A DNA stretch of 64,000 bases from an uncultured Bacteroidales bacterium (GCA_944326265.1 CALVDE010000003.1:1-64000); one strand, 5' to 3'; counted from the stretch's first letter, positions 52,475 to 62,133 are shown. Notes: a model not told the origin generated them from the letters alone. Numbers and translations: made by a program.

Positions 52475-53449
52475 ATGGAAAGAGGACCTATCTCAAAATT
52501 CATCACTCATCACTACCGTCATTTCAACTCGGCTACTCTCGTCGATGCCGCAAAGGCATACGACGACCTGATGAACCGGGGCGGCAAGATGATGCTGGCA
52601 ATGGCGGGAGCCATGAGTACCGCCGAGCTCGGTATCTCTCTGGCAGAGATGATACGTCAGGGCAAATTCTCCATCGTATCATGCTCGGCCAACAACCTCG
52701 AGGAGGACATCATGAACCTCGTCGCACACTCCCATTACAAGAGGGTGCCCAACTACCGTGACCTGACTCCCGAGCAGGAGCACGAGCTTCTCGAGAACCA
52801 CATGAACCGCGTGACCGACACCTGCATACCCGAGGAGGAGGCATTCAGGAGACTGGAGCACCATCTCGTAGAGGTGTGGAACGACATGAAGGCCAAGGGT
52901 GAGAGACTCTTCCCCTGGGAGGTGATCTACCGTCTGCTGCGCAGCGGAGTGCTCGAGCAGTACTACGAGATCGACCCCAAGGACAGCTGGGTCCTCGCCG
53001 CCTGCGAGAAGAACATCCCCATCGTAGTGCCCGCATGGGAGGACTGCACCACCGCCAACATCTTCACCGCACACTGCATCAGAGGTGAGTTCGACACCAA
53101 CATGATCAAGAATGGTATCGAGACCATGATCTACCTGACCGAGTGGTACAGGGCCAATTCGGGCGGAGCCGGCGTAGGCTTCTTCCAGATCGGCGGAGGC
53201 ACGGCCGGTGACTTCCCCATCTGCGTAGTGCCCATGATGGCTCAGGATCTGGAGTGGAAGGACGTGCCCCTGTGGTCGTATTTCTGCCAGATTTCCGACT
53301 CCACCACATCCTACGGTTCCTATTCCGGAGCCGTGCCCAACGAGAAGATCACCTGGGGCAAGCTCTCCAAGGACACGCCCCGCTTTATCGTCGAGTCAGA
53401 TGCCACCATCGTGGCTCCGTTGATTTTCGCGTACGTTCTCGGCTGGTAA
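52475..53449 (+). CDS. Deoxyhypusine synthase-family protein
   Basis: 324 residues, close to eukaryotic/archaeal DHS (about 310-370). Matching segments: GGKMMLAMAGAMSTAELGISLAEMI (NAD-binding), IVSCSANNLEED, IPIVVPAWEDCTTANIFTAH, GGGTAGDFPICVVPMM, and GAVPNEKITWGKL where Lys296 corresponds to the catalytic lysine (WGK). DHS modifies eIF5A using spermidine; bacteria have EF-P instead, so the bacterial members act on another substrate, possibly in polyamine (homospermidine) synthesis. Single-gene unit. Confidence 0.88.
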   Translation: MERGPISKFITHHYRHFNSATLVDAAKAYDDLMNRGGKMMLAMAGAMSTAELGISLAEMIRQGKFSIVSCSANNLEEDIMNLVAHSHYKRVPNYRDLTPEQEHELLENHMNRVTDTCIPEEEAFRRLEHHLVEVWNDMKAKGERLFPWEVIYRLLRSGVLEQYYEIDPKDSWVLAACEKNIPIVVPAWEDCTTANIFTAHCIRGEFDTNMIKNGIETMIYLTEWYRANSGGAGVGFFQIGGGTAGDFPICVVPMMAQDLEWKDVPLWSYFCQISDSTTSYGSYSGAVPNEKITWGKLSKDTPRFIVESDATIVAPLIFAYVLGW

Positions 53450-53462
53450 GCCATAACGTATG

Positions 53463-53573
53463 CAATGAGAAATAATAGGTCCCGGAAGACCAGGCCCTCC
53501 CACCGCTTAGCGGCGGGCCCCTCCCTCTAGAGCCGAGGGCGGCTAGTCTTCCAGGACCTATTATTTCTCATTG
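53463..53573. repeat. 111-bp palindromic element with two inner hairpins
   Basis: Arms 53463-53490 and 53546-53573 are inverted copies of each other, 27 of 28 positions pairing (CAATGAGAAATAATAGGTCC ... GGAAGAC with its reverse complement; one C/A mismatch). The 55-base centre folds into two further hairpins: GGCCC..GGGCC with inner CCGC/GCGG (53493-53519) and CCCTC/GAGGG (53523-53539). The whole forms a three-way junction. It sits between two convergent genes (ends at 53449 and 53609) and may work as a two-way terminator, or be a mobile MITE/REP-like element. No T-run follows the stem directly. Confidence 0.85.
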
Positions 53574-53608
53574 TTCCAGCAGCCGTGCAAAACGCCGGGA
53601 CCTAACTT

Positions 53609-55069
53609 CTACATGGTCTCGGGCTGGTGCTCGGGACGGAGCAGGTCGAGGACGGTCTTCACGGGATTGAAGGTGATGAGCGGGACCTCTACGAAGACCG
53701 TGTTCCAGTTGCTCATCGAGCCGTTCCACAGACCGGGCAGTTCCTGGGCCTTCAGAGGACGGCCCTCGTAGCTCTTGCTGCTGATGAAACCGGTCTCGGA
53801 ATCCACGAACCGCTGCAGATCGAACTTCCGGCCCAGATAGTCCGTCGTACAGCAGACTACATCCACCGGGTTGAAATGCGTCGAGCCCTTGAGCATGGCC
53901 ACTGTGGCCGGGTCGTTCATGTCGAGCTGGGCACCCTCGAGAATCTGCAGGGAAGTTGAACCGTCGGCATCAAAGACGATGTAGGGACCGCCGCCGGGCT
54001 CACCCTCGTTCCTGACCATACCGCATATCCTTATCGGCCTGTTGAGCTTGGCATGGAGATAGCGCGGATAAATCTCGGCCGGCACTTTAGGCAGCACCAC
54101 ACAGAACTCCTTTTCCAGAAATGCCCTGATCTCATCGAGCAAAGCAGGATTGTCCTTGCGCTCCTGCATCATCACATCCAGGTCAATAAGATAGTCCCAT
54201 ATCTTCTGACGCACCTCCAGCAGCTTTCCGGCCAGGACTTTCTTCCAGCGCACCGTATCATCCAGCAGTCTCTGGTGTACTACATTGTCGATATTCTTCA
54301 GGTAGATGATGTCACCGTCCACAGCCGCGAGATTGCGCAGCAGAGCACCGTGTCCGCCGGGGCGGTAAAGAGGCTGTCCGTCAGCCTTGAGAAAAGGAGT
54401 ATTGTCCTCATTGACCGCGATGATATCGGTAGACGGATCCTGAACGCTGAACGAGATATCATATCTGCAGCCGAAACGCTCCTCATATTTCGCAACGGTC
54501 TCCCTGAGTATCTTCTCGAAGCCTGCCTGATGTGCCGGCGATACTGTAAAGTGTATACGCACCGCACCGTCCGCGCTGCGGGCATACAGCGCACCCTCCA
54601 CGAGATGTTCCTCAAAGGCCGTGCGCACCTCTCCGTCATAGCGGTGGAAGAGCACCTGACCTTTCGGACGGTTGCCGTAATCCAGTCCGGGCTCACCCGA
54701 GGCCGACAGCCCCTGCCCTATCACATGATCGATGACCTGATAGTCGGAAAGGCCGGCGAAATCTTCCTGAGAGTAAAAAGCGAATCTGTCGATATTGTCC
54801 ACGAATTTACGCGCCTTGGAGCTGCCCTCCAATGCTTTGCCTGAAGCCAGAGCGTCCCGGCCCTCGAACAGGTCCTTGAACATCCTCGAAGCCGCACCCG
54901 ATGCCGGAACGAACTTCACCACCTTTCCACGAAAAGCATCATAACGCTCAACAGCTCCGCGCTGAGCCACCTCACCCATCACTGCAATGCCCCTCTCAGG
55001 AGTAGCCGCAGCCACCAACTTCAAAAACGGAAACCCTTTCCGGTAATTCTCAATAAATCTATCTTCCAT
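53609..55069 (-). CDS. DUF4301 protein
   Basis: 486 residues matching DUF4301, a family nearly limited to Bacteroidota: VKFVPASGAASRMFKDLF (70s), KGQVLFHRYDGEVRTAFEEHL, ISFSVQDPSTDIIAVNEDN, YRPGGHGALLRNLA, and FDADGSTSLQILEGAQLDMNDP. The GGHGAL and PASGAASRM segments recall nucleotidyltransferase-like folds; function unproven. No signal peptide. Confidence 0.9.
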   Translation of the reverse strand: MEDRFIENYRKGFPFLKLVAAATPERGIAVMGEVAQRGAVERYDAFRGKVVKFVPASGAASRMFKDLFEGRDALASGKALEGSSKARKFVDNIDRFAFYSQEDFAGLSDYQVIDHVIGQGLSASGEPGLDYGNRPKGQVLFHRYDGEVRTAFEEHLVEGALYARSADGAVRIHFTVSPAHQAGFEKILRETVAKYEERFGCRYDISFSVQDPSTDIIAVNEDNTPFLKADGQPLYRPGGHGALLRNLAAVDGDIIYLKNIDNVVHQRLLDDTVRWKKVLAGKLLEVRQKIWDYLIDLDVMMQERKDNPALLDEIRAFLEKEFCVVLPKVPAEIYPRYLHAKLNRPIRICGMVRNEGEPGGGPYIVFDADGSTSLQILEGAQLDMNDPATVAMLKGSTHFNPVDVVCCTTDYLGRKFDLQRFVDSETGFISSKSYEGRPLKAQELPGLWNGSMSNWNTVFVEVPLITFNPVKTVLDLLRPEHQPETM

Positions 55070-55139
55070 AGCCTTGATTTTTATTCCTCAAAGCTACGAA
55101 ATTATTTTATCACCGATGTTACATTTTTAAGAAAACAGC

Positions 55140-56210
55140 TTATGAGTCCTGCGCGAAGGGATGTGAGACCCGGTAAGGAACAGCAAACTCATGACGGTAG
55201 GGAAAATCACGGCGCAGTTTCTCGAACGAGCCGGGGTCAGAGCGGAGGGCACGGTCTATATCCATGATGGGGAACACATCCTGAAGCGTCCGGGCAAATT
55301 CCGCCTGAGCGGCCGGAGTGCCGGGCGATACCGGAAGGGATATGACGGGCAGAGAAACGGATACCGGATGGAAATTTTCCAATGGAGCGATGCCGAAATG
55401 ACGCGCAACGGCACGTACCGCCATTGCGGTTCCCTCTACCTTCCCCTCATAGGAGTATCCTGCGATATGAGGAGTAGCTATGTCGGCTGCTGCCAGCAGT
55501 TCCCGGGATATGCCAGACGGCTCACCGTTCCACACATCCAGAATCAGAATGGAAAGCCTGTCCCGGAAGCGCAGAAGGGCGGCATCATCCGCCACCTCAC
55601 CCCGGCAGGCATTGATCAGAACGGAACCGGGCCGCATAAGCGAAAGAAGCCCGTCCGATATCATGCCCTCCGTCACTTTGTCCAGAGGCAGATGGAACGA
55701 GACTATGTCGGACTCTTTCAGAAGATAATCAAGCGGCACCAAGGAGGCTTTCAATGCCTTGTTGATATCATTGCGCAGCACCCTGAATCCCAGGAGCTCT
55801 CCCAGCCGCGCCACCCTCTCCCCGGTATTACCGGCACCCACTACGCCCAGTGTCTTTCCCCTGAGGTCCACCCCTTTGCGGGCCGCTGCAGTGAAAAGTG
55901 CCGTATGAACGTACTGCATGACTCCGCAGGCATTGCAGCCAGGCGCACCTGTGTATGAGATTCCGGCGGAAGCGAGCCAGTCCGTATCCAGATGGTCCGT
56001 ACCGATAGTTGCCGTAGCCACGAATGAGACACGTGACTCCTCCAGCAACTGCCTTCCGCACCTGGTCCTTGTCCGTACTATGAGGGCATCCGCATCACGG
56101 CAGACTGCGGCATCTATCTCTTTTCCGGGCAGATACGTCACATCGGCGTATGGCTCCAGGACTCCGTGAAGAAACGGAATATCTATGTCAGCGACTATTT
56201 TCATAAGCAT
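55140..56210 (-). CDS. pdxB: Erythronate-4-phosphate dehydrogenase PdxB
   Basis: 356 residues. D-isomer 2-hydroxyacid dehydrogenase: N-terminal substrate part (TRTRCGRQLLEESRVSFVATATIGTDHLD), NAD-binding GVVGAGNTGERVARLGELLG, VSFHLPL, NACRGEVADDAAL, catalytic His in ATPHIAGYSYEGKVEGT, and a PdxB-type C-terminal domain (about 280-356). Step two of DXP-independent vitamin B6 synthesis. Confidence 0.94.
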   Translation of the reverse strand: MLMKIVADIDIPFLHGVLEPYADVTYLPGKEIDAAVCRDADALIVRTRTRCGRQLLEESRVSFVATATIGTDHLDTDWLASAGISYTGAPGCNACGVMQYVHTALFTAAARKGVDLRGKTLGVVGAGNTGERVARLGELLGFRVLRNDINKALKASLVPLDYLLKESDIVSFHLPLDKVTEGMISDGLLSLMRPGSVLINACRGEVADDAALLRFRDRLSILILDVWNGEPSGISRELLAAADIATPHIAGYSYEGKVEGTAMAVRAVARHFGIAPLENFHPVSVSLPVISLPVSPGTPAAQAEFARTLQDVFPIMDIDRALRSDPGSFEKLRRDFPYRHEFAVPYRVSHPFAQDS

Positions 56211-56214
56211 TGCA

Positions 56215-56505
56215 TCATTTTAAGACAATCTTCCTGACCGTATTGTTCCCCAGCGAGGCATTAATCTCTGCCTTAATCCCGTCAAGACTGAAATACAGAT
56301 TGTTACGTATGATGGAAGATGAGACTGTGCAATACAGCACACCGTCCTTGAAATACATGCGCGACGTCGCGTCGGCCGCCCTCTTGCCTACAGTCTTCCT
56401 CCACGCCCCGCATACATCCACGGACACCAGCTCCCGGCCAAGGCCGGTCTCTGCCAGAAAAGATTTCAGAATATCGCCCAACGGCTGCGCCCCTGTCTTC
56501 TCCAT
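56215..56505 (-). CDS. DUF721 (DciA-like) protein
   Basis: 96 residues of the DUF721 family (LGDILKSFLAETGLGRELVSVDVCGAWRKTVGKRAADAT, LYCTVSSSIIRNNLYF). DciA-type proteins load the replicative helicase in bacteria lacking DnaC; members beside recF are common. Two bases after recF, 4 before pdxB, so all three form one transcription unit. Confidence 0.88.
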   Translation of the reverse strand: MEKTGAQPLGDILKSFLAETGLGRELVSVDVCGAWRKTVGKRAADATSRMYFKDGVLYCTVSSSIIRNNLYFSLDGIKAEINASLGNNTVRKIVLK

Positions 56506-56507
56506 AG

Positions 56508-57602
56508 CTATTCCACCGGTGTTATGACTCCTGAACGGACGTTGAAGAAACGCCCCTCATCCGTTATTCCGCTTATTATCCCGCGCAGTCTGCCCTCATC
56601 CGTATCCGTTATGAATATCTGGCCGAAATCATTGCTCAGGACCATTCTGATCAGAGAAGCCACACGTCCTGAATCCAGTTTGTCGAAAAGATCGTCGAAG
56701 AGCAGTATCGGAGCCTGTCCGCACTGTTCCCGCATCACCGAGTACTGCGCCATCTTCAACGCGATGAGAAAGGATTTCTGCTGTCCCTGGGACGAACATC
56801 TGCGCAGAGGATAGCCGTTCATGAAGAGCTCCAGGTCGTCCCTCTGGATACCGGCCGAAGTATATCCCAATGCCTTGTCCCTGGACAGTGCCGCCGCAAA
56901 GACATCTTCCGGGGATGCGTTCCCGAGGTCTGACCTGTAGCTGACGGACACTTCTTCCTTTCCATCCGATATCATGCGGTAGTAGGACGCGGCCTTCTCC
57001 CCGAGCATACCGGCGGCGGCCTTCCTTCCGTTGAAAATACACCCGGCCGGTGCACACATGCGCGAGGTCAGGGTCTCCAGCAATATATCGGCGGCACATT
57101 CCTGTTTCAGGAGGGCGTTGCGCTGCTTGAGCAGGCGGTTGTATGCCATCAGGGAGCGCAGATAGTCCTGATCCATCTGCGATATCATCATGTTGAGAAA
57201 ACGCCTGCGCTCCTCCCCTGAATCATGTATCAGGGACACGTCTGAGGGAGCCGTCATCACTACGGGGATATGTCCGATGTGCTCGGACACACGCCGGCAT
57301 GGCTTGGCATTGCGCCTTACCGTCTTGCCGCCGTCACTGCGCACTGACACTGCCACGTCCTCAATGCCGCTGTCCGTCACGTATGTACCGTGCAGCACAG
57401 CCTCCTGCTTTCCGTATGTGTACGTGTATCTGTCCGACGGGGAGAGAAAGCTCTTGGTCATGGAAAGATAATATACCGCATCCAGGAGATTGGTCTTGCC
57501 TTCCCCGTTGTCTCCGCATATACAGTTGATTTTGGGGGAGAACCGTATATCGGCGGAGAGAATATTCTTGAAATCCCTGACTATGATTCTGCTGAGGTGC
57601 AT
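56508..57602 (-). CDS. recF: DNA repair/recombination protein RecF
   Basis: 364 residues. SMC-like ATPase: Walker A CGDNGEGKTNLLDAVYYLSM (31-50), signature SSQGQQKSFLIALKMAQ, Walker B PILLFDDLFDKLD. Begins with RIIVRDFKNILSADIRFSPKINCI, typical of RecF. Helps load RecA at gaps with RecOR. Confidence 0.96.
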   Translation of the reverse strand: MHLSRIIVRDFKNILSADIRFSPKINCICGDNGEGKTNLLDAVYYLSMTKSFLSPSDRYTYTYGKQEAVLHGTYVTDSGIEDVAVSVRSDGGKTVRRNAKPCRRVSEHIGHIPVVMTAPSDVSLIHDSGEERRRFLNMMISQMDQDYLRSLMAYNRLLKQRNALLKQECAADILLETLTSRMCAPAGCIFNGRKAAAGMLGEKAASYYRMISDGKEEVSVSYRSDLGNASPEDVFAAALSRDKALGYTSAGIQRDDLELFMNGYPLRRCSSQGQQKSFLIALKMAQYSVMREQCGQAPILLFDDLFDKLDSGRVASLIRMVLSNDFGQIFITDTDEGRLRGIISGITDEGRFFNVRSGVITPVE

Positions 57603-57622
57603 CCTGAACTCTTTAAGTGTGG

Positions 57623-57682
57623 CAAAGATAGGCGAATTCTTGTAATTTTATCTTTGCGATTACACATTTTATTGTATTTTTG
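57623..57682. promoter_or_regulatory. Divergent promoters of recF and the TPR gene
   Basis: Minus strand TATCTTTG (57623-57630), 20 bases before the recF ATG. Plus strand TTTG (57653-57656), 18 bases, TATTTTTG (57675-57682), 37 bases before ATG 57719. Confidence 0.65.
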
Positions 57683-57718
57683 CATCCATTACAAAAATTA
57701 TAAATTTTTTAATCCAAC

Positions 57719-58399
57719 ATGGCAAAAAACATCACTAATCCCAAGGAGGAAAAGGTCGAGACAGTCGGAGAGGCTGTCTCTCAGACAGAAGAATTTTTCA
57801 AGAAAAACGGGAAAACGCTTTCCTACACTGGAGTTGTCCTTATAATCATCGCCGCCGTCATCGTGCTGGTAATACAGTTCTATTCCAAGCCTCTGAAGAC
57901 CGAGGCAGCAGCCCAGACATTCCCCGCCGAGCAGTTCTTCAGGGCCGGTGACTACGGGAAGGCGCTCAACGGTGACGGAAACGTACTCGGTTTCTCGCAG
58001 ATCATAGAAGAATACGGAGCGAAGGCCGGCAAGGCTGTATACCTTTACGCAGGCATCTGCGAGCTCCAGCTCGGCAACGCGGCCGAAGCCCTGGAGTACC
58101 TCGGCAAATACAACGGCAAGGAGCCAGTGATGAAAGCTCGTGCCCTGGCCTGCACAGGTGACGCTTACTCCATGCTCGAGGACTATGACTCGGCATTGAG
58201 ATACTACCTTGAGGCGGCCGGAGTCGAGGACAATGCCCTGGCAGCCTCCTATCTGCTCAAAGCCGGCATCGTATGCGAGGAGCTCGGCAGATTCGACGAC
58301 GCGCTGACACACTACCGTGTCATCAAGGACAAATATCCGCAGACCTACGAGGGACGCGAGATCGACAAATATATCTCACGCATAGAAGTAAAAGATTAG
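57719..58399 (+). CDS. Membrane-anchored tetratricopeptide-repeat protein
   Basis: 226 residues: charged N-terminal tail, one membrane helix (LSYTGVVLIIIAAVIVLVIQF, about 34-54), then TPR-like helices (AVYLYAGICELQLGNAAEALEYL, ALACTGDAYSMLEDYDSALRYY, AASYLLKAGIVCEELGRFDDALTHY). It resembles YfgM-type ancillary proteins, which act at the Sec translocon in E. coli. Role here inferred only from the architecture. 4 bases before yebC. Confidence 0.87.
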   Translation: MAKNITNPKEEKVETVGEAVSQTEEFFKKNGKTLSYTGVVLIIIAAVIVLVIQFYSKPLKTEAAAQTFPAEQFFRAGDYGKALNGDGNVLGFSQIIEEYGAKAGKAVYLYAGICELQLGNAAEALEYLGKYNGKEPVMKARALACTGDAYSMLEDYDSALRYYLEAAGVEDNALAASYLLKAGIVCEELGRFDDALTHYRVIKDKYPQTYEGREIDKYISRIEVKD

Positions 58400-58403
58400 A
58401 TAC

Positions 58404-59138
58404 ATGGGAAGAGCATTTGAATTCAGAAAAGAACGCAAGTTCAAGCGCTGGGGCAATATGGCCCGCGTATTCACACGTCTTGGCAAGGAAATCACCATAG
58501 CTGCGAAGGCAGGAGGTCCGGATCCGGACAACAATCCGCGTCTTAGGACACTCATTCAGACAGCCCGCAGCGAGAACATGCCCAAGGACAATATCGAAAG
58601 GGCCATCAAAAGAGCCGTAGAGCACGATGCCGGAGACTACGAGGAGATAGTATACGAAGGTTTCGGTCCTCACGGAATCGCGTTCCTGATCGAGACTGCC
58701 ACTGACAACAACATGAGGACCGTAGCAAACATCCGCAGCTACTTCACGAAGGTAGGCGGAGCGCTCGGCACCCAGGGCTGTGTCAGCTTCATGTTCGACC
58801 ACAAGTGCGTATTCAAGGTAAAGAAAGACTCTCCGGTCGATATGGACGAACTGGAGCTCGAGCTCATCGACTACGGCGTTGACGATGTCTACAGGGACGA
58901 GGAAGAGGACACCATTTATATATACGGAGAGTTCGAGTCCTTCGGCGCTATCCAGAAATATCTCGAGGACAACGGCTTCACGATTGTATCCGGCGGCTTC
59001 GAAAGGATACCCAACGTACCTCTCAAGAAACTCACCCCCGAGGAGAAGGAAGGTATCCTGAAGCTCATCGACAAGCTGGAGAACGATGACGACGTACAGA
59101 ACGTATACCACACCATGGAAATGGCTGACGAAGAATAA
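58404..59138 (+). CDS. YebC/PmpR-family transcriptional regulator
   Basis: 244 residues. Family pattern MGRAFEFRKERKFKRWGNMARVFTRLGKEITIAAKAGGPDPDNNPRL, then ENMPKDNIERAIKRA, YEGFGPHGIAFLIE and GALGTQGCVSFMF. Acts as DNA-binding regulator and, in recent work, as a translation factor at proline stretches. It lies just upstream of the methylmalonyl-CoA genes. Confidence 0.93.
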   Translation: MGRAFEFRKERKFKRWGNMARVFTRLGKEITIAAKAGGPDPDNNPRLRTLIQTARSENMPKDNIERAIKRAVEHDAGDYEEIVYEGFGPHGIAFLIETATDNNMRTVANIRSYFTKVGGALGTQGCVSFMFDHKCVFKVKKDSPVDMDELELELIDYGVDDVYRDEEEDTIYIYGEFESFGAIQKYLEDNGFTIVSGGFERIPNVPLKKLTPEEKEGILKLIDKLENDDDVQNVYHTMEMADEE

Positions 59139-59161
59139 TCAACTCTAAAAAATACTGTATT

Positions 59162-59578
59162 ATGGAACTGTCACATATTGAACACCTCGGAATCGCCGTC
59201 AAATCTCTTGACGAGGCCATTCCCTACTACGAGAACATGTTGGGCCTCAAGTGTTACTCAATCGAGGAAGTTCCCGACCAGAAAGTGAGAACAGCTTTCT
59301 TCAAAATCGGACAGACAAAGCTTGAGCTGCTCGAAAGCACTTCTCCTGACGGAACCATCGCCGGCTTCATTGAAAAGCGCGGTGAAGGCATACACCACCT
59401 CGCTTTCAGCGTGAAGGACGGCGTTCAGAACGCCCTCAACGAAATGGAGGCAAAAGGCGTAAGACTGATTGACAAGGCTCCACGCAAGGGCGCTGAGGGT
59501 CTCAATATTGCATTCCTTCATCCCAAGTCCACTCACGGCGTGCTCACCGAGCTGTGCGAGGATCCACACAACAAATAA
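59162..59578 (+). CDS. mce: Methylmalonyl-CoA epimerase
   Basis: 138 residues of the glyoxalase/VOC fold: SHIEHLGIAVKSLDEAIPYYENMLGL (metal His), KLELLEST (Glu), HHLAFSVKD (His) and GVLTELCED (Glu). It interconverts (S)- and (R)-methylmalonyl-CoA and feeds the decarboxylase encoded downstream. Confidence 0.95.
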   Translation: MELSHIEHLGIAVKSLDEAIPYYENMLGLKCYSIEEVPDQKVRTAFFKIGQTKLELLESTSPDGTIAGFIEKRGEGIHHLAFSVKDGVQNALNEMEAKGVRLIDKAPRKGAEGLNIAFLHPKSTHGVLTELCEDPHNK

Positions 59579-59611
59579 TCAAAACACCAACTAAAACCGA
59601 AAGATTAAGTT

Positions 59612-61174
59612 ATGAGCCAACAGCTTGAACAAGTAAAAGCGCTGATAGAGCTTCGTGAGAAGGCACGTCTCGGCGGCGGTCAGAAGAGGATAGACTCTCA
59701 GCACCAGAAAGGAAAATACACTGCACGCGAAAGGATCGCAATGCTCCTTGACGAAGGCAGCTTCGAGGAATTCGACATGTTCGTGACACACCGCTGCACG
59801 AATTTCGGAATGGAGAAAACCACATTCCTCGGAGACGGAGTCGTAACCGGATACGGTACTATCGACGGACGTCTCGTATATGTATTCGCACAGGACTTCA
59901 CCGTATTCGGAGGTTCTCTCTCTGAGACTCTTGCCCTGAAGATCTGCAAGATCATGGACCAGGCCATGAAGATGGGAGCCCCCGTCATCGGTCTGAACGA
60001 CTCAGGCGGAGCACGTATCCAGGAAGGAGTGAATGCTCTCGCCGGATACGCCGAGATCTTCCAGAGAAATATCCTCGCTTCGGGTGTCATTCCCCAGATT
60101 TCAGCCATCCTCGGCCCCTGCGCCGGAGGCGCCGTATACTCCCCTGCCCTGACCGACTTCAACATCATGGCCAAGGGCACCAGCTACATGTTCCTGACCG
60201 GACCGGCAGTAGTAAAATCAGTAACCGGTGAGGTCGTTACACAGGAGCAGCTCGGCGGTGCGTCCGTACACGCTTCCAAGAGCGGTGTCGCTCATTTTGC
60301 AGCCGATTCAGAGGAAGACGCCATTGCCATCATCCGCAAGCTCCTCTCCTTCATTCCCCAGAACAATATGGAAGAGCCTCCTTTCAAACCCACGGCAGAT
60401 CCTATCCAGAGGCTTGAGGACTCACTCAACTCCATCATTCCCGACAGCCCCAATGAGCCTTACGACATGTATAACGTCATCGGAGCCATCGTTGACGACG
60501 GAGAGTTCTTCGAGATCCACAAGGACTACGCCCGCAACATCATAATAGGATTCGCCCACATGGGAGGCACATCCGTCGGCATTGTGGCCAACCAGCCCAG
60601 ATACCTGGCCGGAGTACTGGACATCAACTCTTCCAGAAAAGCCGCCCGCTTCGTGCGTTTCTGCGATGCATTCAACATTCCTATCGTTACCCTCGTGGAC
60701 GTTCCCGGCTTCCTGCCCGGCACACAGCAGGAGTACGGCGGAATCATCGTTCACGGAGCCAAGCTGCTCTACGCCTACGGTGAGGCCACAGTACCCAAAG
60801 TTACCGTCACCCTCCGCAAGTCATACGGCGGATCGCACATCGTGATGAGCTGCAAGCAGCTCAGAGGCGACATCAACTATGCATGGCCGACCGCAAATAT
60901 CGCCGTCATGGGTGCAGAAGGCGCGGTAGAGGTGCTCTACTCCAAGGAGATCAAGGAGATTGAGGATCCCGACAAGCGCGCAGAGGTTGCAGCTGCCAAG
61001 AAGAAAGAGTACAACGACCTCTTCTGCAACCCCTACAAGGCTGCCAGCTACGGCTACATCGATGATGTCATCGAGCCCAGGAATACCCGCTTCCGCGTAA
61101 TCCGCGCCCTTGAGCAGCTCTCCACCAAGAAGCTGACCAACCCCGCCAAGAAGCACGACAACCTTCCTTTGTAA
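59612..61174 (+). CDS. mmdA: Methylmalonyl-CoA decarboxylase alpha subunit (carboxyltransferase)
   Basis: 520 residues of the acyl-CoA carboxyltransferase family: [75 protein letters not shown] (first oxyanion hole), and [27 protein letters not shown], with GGSHIVMS (second hole). It transfers CO2 from methylmalonyl-CoA to biotin on the carrier, giving propionyl-CoA. The same family includes propionyl-CoA carboxylase beta; the Na+-pump neighbours settle the call. Confidence 0.95.
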   Translation: MSQQLEQVKALIELREKARLGGGQKRIDSQHQKGKYTARERIAMLLDEGSFEEFDMFVTHRCTNFGMEKTTFLGDGVVTGYGTIDGRLVYVFAQDFTVFGGSLSETLALKICKIMDQAMKMGAPVIGLNDSGGARIQEGVNALAGYAEIFQRNILASGVIPQISAILGPCAGGAVYSPALTDFNIMAKGTSYMFLTGPAVVKSVTGEVVTQEQLGGASVHASKSGVAHFAADSEEDAIAIIRKLLSFIPQNNMEEPPFKPTADPIQRLEDSLNSIIPDSPNEPYDMYNVIGAIVDDGEFFEIHKDYARNIIIGFAHMGGTSVGIVANQPRYLAGVLDINSSRKAARFVRFCDAFNIPIVTLVDVPGFLPGTQQEYGGIIVHGAKLLYAYGEATVPKVTVTLRKSYGGSHIVMSCKQLRGDINYAWPTANIAVMGAEGAVEVLYSKEIKEIEDPDKRAEVAAAKKKEYNDLFCNPYKAASYGYIDDVIEPRNTRFRVIRALEQLSTKKLTNPAKKHDNLPL

Positions 61175-61192
61175 CACATCAAACCGACAGAA

Positions 61193-62122
61193 ATGAACAA
61201 ACTTAGATTCATATTGGTGTCGGGTCTGACAGTCATCCTGTCAGTGTTCACCATGAGTGCCCAGAGCCAGAGCGATATGCGCCTGAACGAGCTGCTCATC
61301 CACAATGAGACCAACTTCGAGGACGATTTCGGCTTCCACAACGGCTGGTTCGAGCTCTTCAACACCTCCTACGGTACGGTGAACATAGGCGGATGCTTTC
61401 TGTCCAACGATCCGGACAACCTGAAGAAATACATAATCCCCAAGGGAGATGTGCTTACACAGATAAAGCCGCGCCAGCACATTCTCTTCTGGGCAGACAA
61501 CAACCCCTACCACGGGACCTTCCACATCAATTTTACCCTGGAAGAGTCCGATACCATCTATTTCGTGGGAAGTGACGGCCACACCGTAATCGACAAGATC
61601 GCCGTACCCAAGAATCTCGGTGTGGACCAGTCATACGGCCGCATTGAGGACGGCATAGGTTCCACAAACGGTGACGGAGAGGGATGGAGTATCCTCGAAT
61701 GGACTTCTCCCAGCACCAACAACGCCGGCGTTGACGAGGAGACCAAGAGTCAGGTAATGGCCAGAGAAGATCCCTACGGCTGGATCATCACGGTAACCGC
61801 CATGCTCGTAGTGTTCTGTGCCCTCATCATCCTCTGCTTCATCTTCAAGTTCACCGGGCATCTTGCCGTCAACAAGCTGAACAGAAAATCCACAGCGGCA
61901 ACTGCCGGCAGCGGCGGGGAAGCCGTCAATGTCAAGGAGACCTCCGGCGAGACCTACGCGGCCATCGCAGTGGCCCTCCACCTCTTCCACGAGGAGAGCG
62001 AAGCCCACGACAACGAGAGCCTTACCATCACCATGAGCCACACCGACAGGAGCTACTCGCCCTGGAGCTCGAAGATCTACACTCTCCGTCAGGTACCCAC
62101 AGTTAAAAAGAACCAAAGATAA
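61193..62122 (+). CDS. Lamin-tail domain/OadG-type delta subunit fusion
   Basis: 309 residues: signal peptide (1-24, ...SVFTMSAQSQ), an extracytoplasmic lamin-tail-like domain at about 28-180 (RLNELLIHNETNFEDDFGFHNGWFELFNTSY), one membrane helix (GWIITVTAMLVVFCALIILCFIFKF, 196-220) and a cytoplasmic tail (KETSGETYAAIAVALHLFHEE) as in OadG/MmdD. The OadG part holds the decarboxylase complex at the membrane. The lamin-tail domain is an addition not found in the classic Klebsiella or Veillonella subunits. Confidence 0.85.
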   Translation: MNKLRFILVSGLTVILSVFTMSAQSQSDMRLNELLIHNETNFEDDFGFHNGWFELFNTSYGTVNIGGCFLSNDPDNLKKYIIPKGDVLTQIKPRQHILFWADNNPYHGTFHINFTLEESDTIYFVGSDGHTVIDKIAVPKNLGVDQSYGRIEDGIGSTNGDGEGWSILEWTSPSTNNAGVDEETKSQVMAREDPYGWIITVTAMLVVFCALIILCFIFKFTGHLAVNKLNRKSTAATAGSGGEAVNVKETSGETYAAIAVALHLFHEESEAHDNESLTITMSHTDRSYSPWSSKIYTLRQVPTVKKNQR

Positions 62123-62133
62123 TAATACAGACC

